A stretch of 64,000 nucleotides of DNA from Fragilaria radians (Eukaryota; Bacillariophyta; Fragilariophyceae; Fragilariales; Fragilariaceae), in NCBI GenBank assembly GCA_900642245.1, contig CAAAJI010000021.1:35325-99324 (forward strand). Direction: 5' to 3'. Shown piece by piece: positions 57,532 to 64,000 of this stretch (position 1 is the stretch's first letter; every line of letters begins with the position of its first letter). A program made the translations under genes and the position numbers. Below the pieces are notes generated by a model. That model had not been told where the DNA came from. It did not search any database and saw nothing but the letters and a program-made list of their open reading frames with translations.

Positions 57532-60500
57532 ATGTGCCTTTTCCTCCCCTTCGCAGCACCTTCCAAATCCTATCAGTCTGATTCTTTCAACAGCATGTCT
57601 GACAGACAATCGACGTCGTGTTGTAGTGAAAGTTTAGACTCAGAAAGACACCGTTCAAGAATAGTTCAAAATATTCAACGCCTTGCTTGTCATGTTTCCA
57701 AGTCAGTCTTGACGTACGTCCGTGAGGAAGTCATCTGGCATCATCATTCTGTTTCTAGTCACGATGTCATAGACAAGGACATAACGCTTTACCCCCCGAC
57801 ACATGGCGATACTGGATATGATGGAGAAGATAACTTTGGTAGTGTCGACACGGCAGCCTTCGACGATACTTCAGCATGTAGCGATATTTCAGAGAATACA
57901 CATGGAAACGATACTAAGGTAACTGAAGTATGCGATGCTCAGGAGAAAAAACGTAGAATTTGTGCATCGTTGACATTAAAATTAGAAAAGAACTCAAACG
58001 AAAGGTCAGCGTTGAAGTTGTTGAAGCCAAATTTGGCAACTTCGACGGTGATTCCGATGGATCATTCACGACAACAATCCAAGTCATTCCCATATACTTG
58101 CAGATATGATGCTGCACTCCTGTTCGTGGATATATCTGGATTCACAAAGCTCTCAACCTTATTGAATCCAGAAGATTTGAGCGGTATTATCAACGATTAC
58201 TTCGAAACCATTGTTGACGAAGTATCTAAGCGTGGGGGGGACATCATAAAGTTTGCTGGCGATGCAATCTACGCAGAGTGGAGAATTCCTCAAGATTTAC
58301 TCCTTGCTTCTAAGGAAACAGCCTTGGAATATTGTGTTACAGCCGCTGCGTTGTGTGGATCGATCATCGTCGCAAAATGTTCAGGGTTTCCTATTTCAGT
58401 AAAGGAGGAGAACATCGATCTTACTCTAAACCTACATTGTGGGCTAAGTTACGGAAAAATTGTATCGATTCACCTGGGGGATGATTTATTGCGAAGGGAT
58501 CATCTTATCCTTGGTGACGTTATCGAAAAAGCGTCAAAAGCTGCCAACTCTGCGGGAATTGGAGAACTTGTTTGTTGTCCCAAGTCGATGCTAATTCTAC
58601 TCAGAACATGCGGATTTGACAAATCCTTTGACAAGACAAAAGAATGTAAAGATGCAATTATCATTGCCAGACTATCTCGATGCTTTTTTACACCATCACA
58701 GCGCCATATTCAACAAATCGAATCGACAATTGGGAAATATGAGCCTTTGACTCACGTCGTACTGAGGCTTTTGAATGACATGGATATCGACGAATTAATA
58801 CGGTTTAATAGATTGCTTTCCCTTTATGTTCATCCAGTTATAGCAAAAAATTATGCAGCGGAGACTCATTTTGAAGGAAAATTGATGCTAATGGGAGAGA
58901 GCAAAATCGAGGAAGCAGAGCTTAGAGATGTATTTGTTATGTTCATTACACCATTGATAAAAGTTTCACTGACAGGAACAGACGAGAATAACGATCTTGA
59001 AATTTTCACCAAGTTAAATGCTATCATGAATCTTGTGACGAAAGAAGTGTCCAGGCTCGAAGGACAAATAAGGCAATTCATCATGGACGACAAGGGGTTG
59101 GTGTTAATAGCAACATTCGGCCTTAGAGGCTCCACTTTTCACAATTTGGTAGCTGAGAGAGCATTGCCAACTGCTCTTAAAATTCACGATTGCCTTGCAT
59201 CTGAGCTTGATGTTCAAAGTAAAATCGGGGCAACCATGGGAAACGCGTATTGCGGGCTTATAGGTAGCACTTTACGCCATGAATACGCTGTTCTGGGACC
59301 TTCTGTAAATCTGGCAGCAAGACTCATGGCATACGCCAAAAATCCGGGAGTACTTGTCAACAGCCAGATCCGGATGATGGCGGATAGAACATATGGATTC
59401 AACGCTTTAACTCCAATCTATGCGAAAGGGTACGCTGACCTCGTCGCAATATTTGAGCCTCTTACTCCTCTTCGAAGGAGATGGGGTCATATGAAGCCAA
59501 ATTTTGTCGGTCGTACTACTGAGGTTCAAGACCTAGTCGAAATAGCATGTAATATGGCTGAAAATCCTTCTGAAACGCAAACAAAGCTTGTATTAGTCTC
59601 TGGTGTTGCAGGCATTGGTAAAAGCGCGTTTACATTGCACGTAATTGACCAAATCAAATCTAAATTATGCCCTACTTCGAAGAAATTGTTTATCTCAAAG
59701 TACGCAATTCGGGACAGTGACGCTTTTACACCATTTGGAGCGTTCGCTTTGATCATTTTAGATGCTGTCAGTGCCAATGCGGAAGCATCTGAAGACATAT
59801 CCATCTCCAACTTTGATTGTTCTAATAAATCAATAACTTCTAGTTGTGCCGGCTCAACATCAACAAAATCAAATGGCAGACTAGCGGAGAGGGTCGTAAA
59901 TTTGTGTCATGAGCTTGGAGCGACTCGGGAATCAGCGCACTTTATTGGTCAACATCTTTTGAGGATGAATATTCAGTCATATCAACGAGAATATAGTTCA
60001 TCTGCCAAAACCTCGCTGGTGCAACTTCTATCCAAGGCATTTATATCATGTACCAATGATGCAGACTTCATTCTTATAGCTCTCGATGACGTACATCTAG
60101 CCGATGAAATGTCGTTCAAGCTCATTGAAGAGTGTATACGACGACTTCAAATATCCTCTTTATATGTTCTTCTCGACCTCATCCCACTTATGATTTAAAA
60201 ATCGATGCTTCCTTTTGGAATGTCCTTAACAGTGAATACTTTCATCAAAAAAGATTTATTCCCTTACAATTGAATCCTATCTCGTCATCTGAGATGAAAA
60301 AATTGATATCTCACGCCTTGGGAGTTAACGTGGAAGAAGTCAATGACCGAGTTCACCGAACTGTTTTTGCTCAATCGAAAGGAATACCACAATTTGCTCA
60401 TATTTTATTGGAACAAGTTGCCAAGACAAGTGTACCCTCCGATGGTGATAGTTTGAAGGATCTAGAGAAGCTTGCAGCGCTTTCTGAGGTGCGTACACTT

Positions 60501-62383
60501 TAATTAATGTGCATAAATACCTGACTTCTCCTCATCTCATTTCGATACAGAGTTCCGCTGGTTCTCCTGTATCTCAAATAATTTTATGGAGGATTGACGA
60601 ATTCGACAGTACGATGAGGAAGGTATTAAATACTGCTGCCACCGTCGGATCCTCCTTTGATCTCGACATTATAGTGGGAGCAATAATGATGCTTAACACA
60701 GAAGATAATGTTGATGAAAATGCTATTAGGTCCATAATCTTGAAAGCCCTTTTATCAATAGCAGAAGCGGGTGTCCTTTACGTTGAATATAATGGTAGAG
60801 AAGATTTGGATCATTTGTCGCATGGACAAGGAGCATTCAGTAAAGTGACCTCAAAAAGCGCAAAATCCTCTGACTTCGAAGATGTAGAGTTTTTCTTCTC
60901 AAACGAAATTTGGCGGGAAAGTATTCTAGAATTGATGCTCGACCAGCATAAGAAAACTATTCATCGAGCAATTGCTACAGCCCTCGAGGCGCTCCATAAT
61001 GAAGAGGTTGATGATGACTATAGGATTCAATTGAAAATTTTTCATCATTGGAAAAGTGGAGGTAATTTTGTGAAGGCTTCGGAAACTGCACTTAGGACGG
61101 GGAAAATTTTTGATAGTTTGGGCTTGCACAAGCAAAACGTCAGTTTGTTTGAGGGAACTCTTCGAATGTGTGCGACGTCTCACGATTTTTCAGGGGGATC
61201 GGAATACATGTCTGCTGATGCGATACAAAGCATGACTGTCGATGACGTCAAGGCGTATGTGAGTGTTAGTATCTCTTTAGGAAAGGCTCTGACTAATCTG
61301 CACCAATCAGTGCAGGCAGCAAATGTGTTTCAGTGCGCCCTTATGGTACGTAATACTTCCTGTGATCATTTAAATAATTCTTTGTTCACTAACCACGTAT
61401 CTTAGCTTCTTGAAGAGTCAAAAGCTGGACAAGAAATACCTGATCGTACAATTCTATTCCCTATTTTTAGCGGTTTATTCATTTTGATCAAAATGGGGGT
61501 CATCGATCAAGATGATGATTGCTCATATGAGTTAAGTTTAGTCAAGAGGTTTGTGTCCGAGACACAACGTCACGGCGACCCGATTCACTATGCTCGTGCA
61601 TTAGCTATGGAAGCCGATACACACGCTAGACTTAATAATTTTGAACTTGCTCTTGAAAGTCATCAAAGTTTAAGAAAGGTCTATGAGGCAGAATGCCACA
61701 CAAATAAAATATGTAATGCATATGGGAGTGATAGAGCAGCGCAGTGTATAAGCTTGAGTGCCCTCTGGCAGTATGAATTAGGATACCGTGAGGAATCTCT
61801 TTCTACCTGCGATTTTGTTTTAGATAGTCTGATGCCGATGATGGAAGCGACGAATGTACACAACTCTTGTGTAATCCTGTTCCCTGTGATATGGATACTC
61901 AAGGACTGTGGCATGGCTTTGAAGGCTCGGGATGTATTTTCAAAGTATGTCGTAAGCGCTTTCAAGAAGTATTTTAAAGATGGAGCGACAACTTTCGCAC
62001 TAAATCTCTTTGAGCCAATACTAATTCTCCTTGATCTCTATGGAAATCCGTGTATTGAGCCATGGAAAATGAAGGAATACCTCGACTGGGCATTGTGTTC
62101 AAGCCTTTACTTTGGAGATGTCTTGAATAATGCTTTCTTGATATATGGATGTGCAGTAGATTCAATATCTGCTGAAATCTGTCTTTTGCTTTCACAGCGA
62201 TCAAATGAATCTCAAAGTATCAAAAAGCAGCTAGTCGAATCAGGAATCAAAGTAAGCCATGATGCTCTGCAGCGATGTAAACGCACAAAGTCGCACATCT
62301 GCCTACGTCGAGCAACATTGATTCTTAACCAGCTTGAATGTATTTGGAGAGACATTGACACCTTGGAGACAAGAGAGTTTTAA
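57532..62383 (+). CDS. Soluble-type adenylyl cyclase with ATPase and TPR-like tail, with a frame break
   Basis: About 1,575 residues once introns at 60489-60550 and 61346-61405 (both GT-AG, phase 0) are removed. Cyclase domain 1 is at about 190-350: both metal Asp are present, D200 in VDISGFTKL and D244 in FAGDAIYAEW. Domain 2 is at about 470-650, with GNAYCGLIGSTLRHEYAV and GPSVNLAARLM. An AAA/NACHT-like ATPase follows with P-loop GVAGIGKS (691-698) and a Walker B-like LIALDDVHLADE, then a long helical TPR-like tail. This is the order of the bicarbonate-responsive soluble adenylyl cyclase (ADCY10) group. Between 60132 and 60198 the frame must move by -1 (ICSSRP follows in the new frame), with no acceptable intron. 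A second ATG at 57595 is an alternative start. No TM helix is seen. Confidence 0.85.
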
Positions 62384-64000
62384 GGTGTGGAGTTAGTAAC
62401 AAAGCTGAAAGTATAATAGTAAATGTACCATATTACTAAGAATCTAAAAATTCTAGTAACTGTTAGAATTCGTTTATTAATGTAAGATCCACACCTAAGC
62501 TTTTTAGATATGTTGACCGTCATGGACTCACATTTAGCTCATCTGAAATGCACACTTTCTTCAAAAATGTGAATTGAATAACCTCCTCATGAAAGGTATC
62601 ACAATGGAGACGCAAATGATTTGAACTGCTTTGGTCATTAGAGGGCATTGAACTTGACTTGCAGTCAAGCTGTAAATTACCTTAAGAAACAGCATCATGG
62701 TTATTGTAATTAGGTAGAAAGTGGTAACAGACTCTTGCTGATCGTTGATGATTCAAATGGAGAATCCAGTTGTTGAATATTTCTGGTCAGAGGCGGAGCT
62801 GCAAAAAAGTTATAAAAGATGAAAATTTGTAAGTCACTTGCAAGGCAAAGCACCGAAAAATAAATAGTAATATTGAAGTTTTCAATGGGAACAAATACAA
62901 CGTATATGAAACTTTGAAAGATACTCTTTAACCTTTAGGATTTGAGGTGATCGGGTTACATTTCTTCTTTTTTAAATGCTATTGGGAGAGCATGCCCATA
63001 ATTGCTGGGGGTAGATAGGTACATCGTATTCCTTTGCCTTATTGAGAAGAAGGAACTTTTTTGGCATAATATGTGTAATGGTGATATGACTAACTCAAGG
63101 AATTTGCGCATGACGCCCTTTAAGGCTTATGCTGAATTCAATAATATTGCAGTGAGGACCGGAAAACCATGTAAAGACAGAAATACTTGGGCGTCTGCTG
63201 TCGCACTTTATCATAAAACTTACTGAAATTAGTGTAGGTTGATTACCATTGGGTTTCAGCTTTTGAAATTGATTTGGAGGTGCACTAAAAGCAGCTAGGA
63301 TGGTTTCCTTCAAAGACAGACCGAAATTAAATGGAAGAAGATTTTGGTCATTGGAAATACATGATATTAACTGTCATACCTTACAATGTTTTGTTGACTC
63401 TTAAGGTTACACAAAAATCTATGGTCAAATTATGAATCATTGAGGGATGCATCAATATGTTTTTAGGCTAATTCAAACCTCACAGAAAAAGGATGAAAGT
63501 GCTCTCTCTCAAGGTTAACTTACTTTAGGGAAGATAATGCTAGCCTATTTGTAGATTATTCGTAATCTAACCGAGGCAGACCTACAAGAAATAGCTTTTT
63601 AAAAAAAGATTTTTTATATCATTTATTTTCATCACGGCAGTTGCTTCTTCATGGTTTCAAATCATGCTGTACGACTAAGCACTAAAATGAAGATAGGGGT
63701 GGACACTGGGGAAAATGAAGCAACGGCTTCATCAAATCACCGTCTTAGTGAAAAGGCAATTGTTTTGTATCATAACCTTTTTACCATTTCACCTTGGCCA
63801 AAGCTACGCATCATTCTCAAGTTCACTTGCATGCAAGAAATTGTGATTGGTTACATGACACGCCAGTTAAACAGCGCTACCTATTCTACTTTTGAGTGTA
63901 ACGATCTGGAATATTCTGCTCTAAGCTGCTCTAAGAGATTATACAAATTGTAAATTATGATCTAAAAGTTACTTTCTATCTTAGATCTCTTGTGAATCAA
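62384..64000. other. Right-end region without a recognised gene
   Basis: Contains the 3' flank of the cyclase gene. Frames at 63002-63226 and 63651-63953 (plus, 74 and 100 codons) lack any motif; the last one could be a small gene but cannot be supported. Confidence 0.5.

Noticed and set aside
60134..60232. An intron GTGTAT ... AACAG in the adenylyl cyclase
   Set aside because: It would delete a segment (ICSSRP and following) that fits the ATPase domain, so it is not accepted as the cause of the frame break.
63651..63953. 100-codon plus frame at the right end
   Set aside because: No known motif, no promoter or splice support; cannot be told from a chance frame.

Overview
The window reads as nuclear DNA of a photosynthetic stramenopile, most likely a diatom. 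It is AT-rich, genes are compact, and introns are short (42-146 bp) with GT-AG ends. There is a bZIP factor with a long lineage-type C-terminal part, a large callose-synthase-type glucan synthase, a soluble-type adenylyl cyclase, and both Ty3/gypsy and Ty1/copia debris. The assignment comes from gene content and style, not from any marker. A 20-N gap at 13445-13464 shows that it is a scaffold.

Left part (1-10.8 kb): 2.5 kb without a gene, then a TPR protein (+), the mitochondrial ATP synthase assembly factor ATP10 (-), a secretory-pathway hypothetical protein with a frame break (-), and an ORC3-like replication-origin protein (-). From 10.8 to 20.0 kb lies a nest of broken Ty3/gypsy elements. 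Two copies of one family (A, minus strand) share an internal deletion that joins gag to mid-reverse-transcriptase. Each copy faces, head to head, a second family (B, plus strand), of which one copy is nearly full length and one is a fragment. Related 96-bp LTR-like pieces sit at both outer edges. A repeat that covers the first codons of the ORC3 reading frame recurs beside the assembly gap.

Middle part (20.1-36.4 kb): a four-exon 1,3-beta-glucan (callose) synthase of about 2,130 residues on the minus strand with one frame break, a degenerate leucine-rich-repeat gene, a METTL21-type protein methyltransferase (-), a TRMT2A/TRM2-type tRNA m5U methyltransferase (+), and a small protein with SILK and RVxF-like protein phosphatase 1 docking motifs (+). 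A Ty1/copia remnant lies at about 39.5-40.6 kb.

Right part (41-64 kb, all intact genes on plus): an eight-TM protein built from two related four-TM halves, a histidine acid phosphatase, a membrane-anchored protein equal to the C-terminal part of EXD2 without its exonuclease, a degenerate locus with a 21-bp minisatellite, an M3 oligopeptidase whose HEFGH site is split by an intron, a bZIP factor with a perfect CRE palindrome upstream, and an adenylyl cyclase with two cyclase homology domains, an ATPase and a TPR-like tail. The last two genes lie 1.7 kb apart and could act in one cAMP-responsive pathway; this is inference. Three real genes (the DUF4168-like gene, callose synthase, adenylyl cyclase) each contain one frame break that no normal intron explains. 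Sequence error is the simplest reading, but two of the breaks are confined to 8-14 nt next to an in-frame stop.
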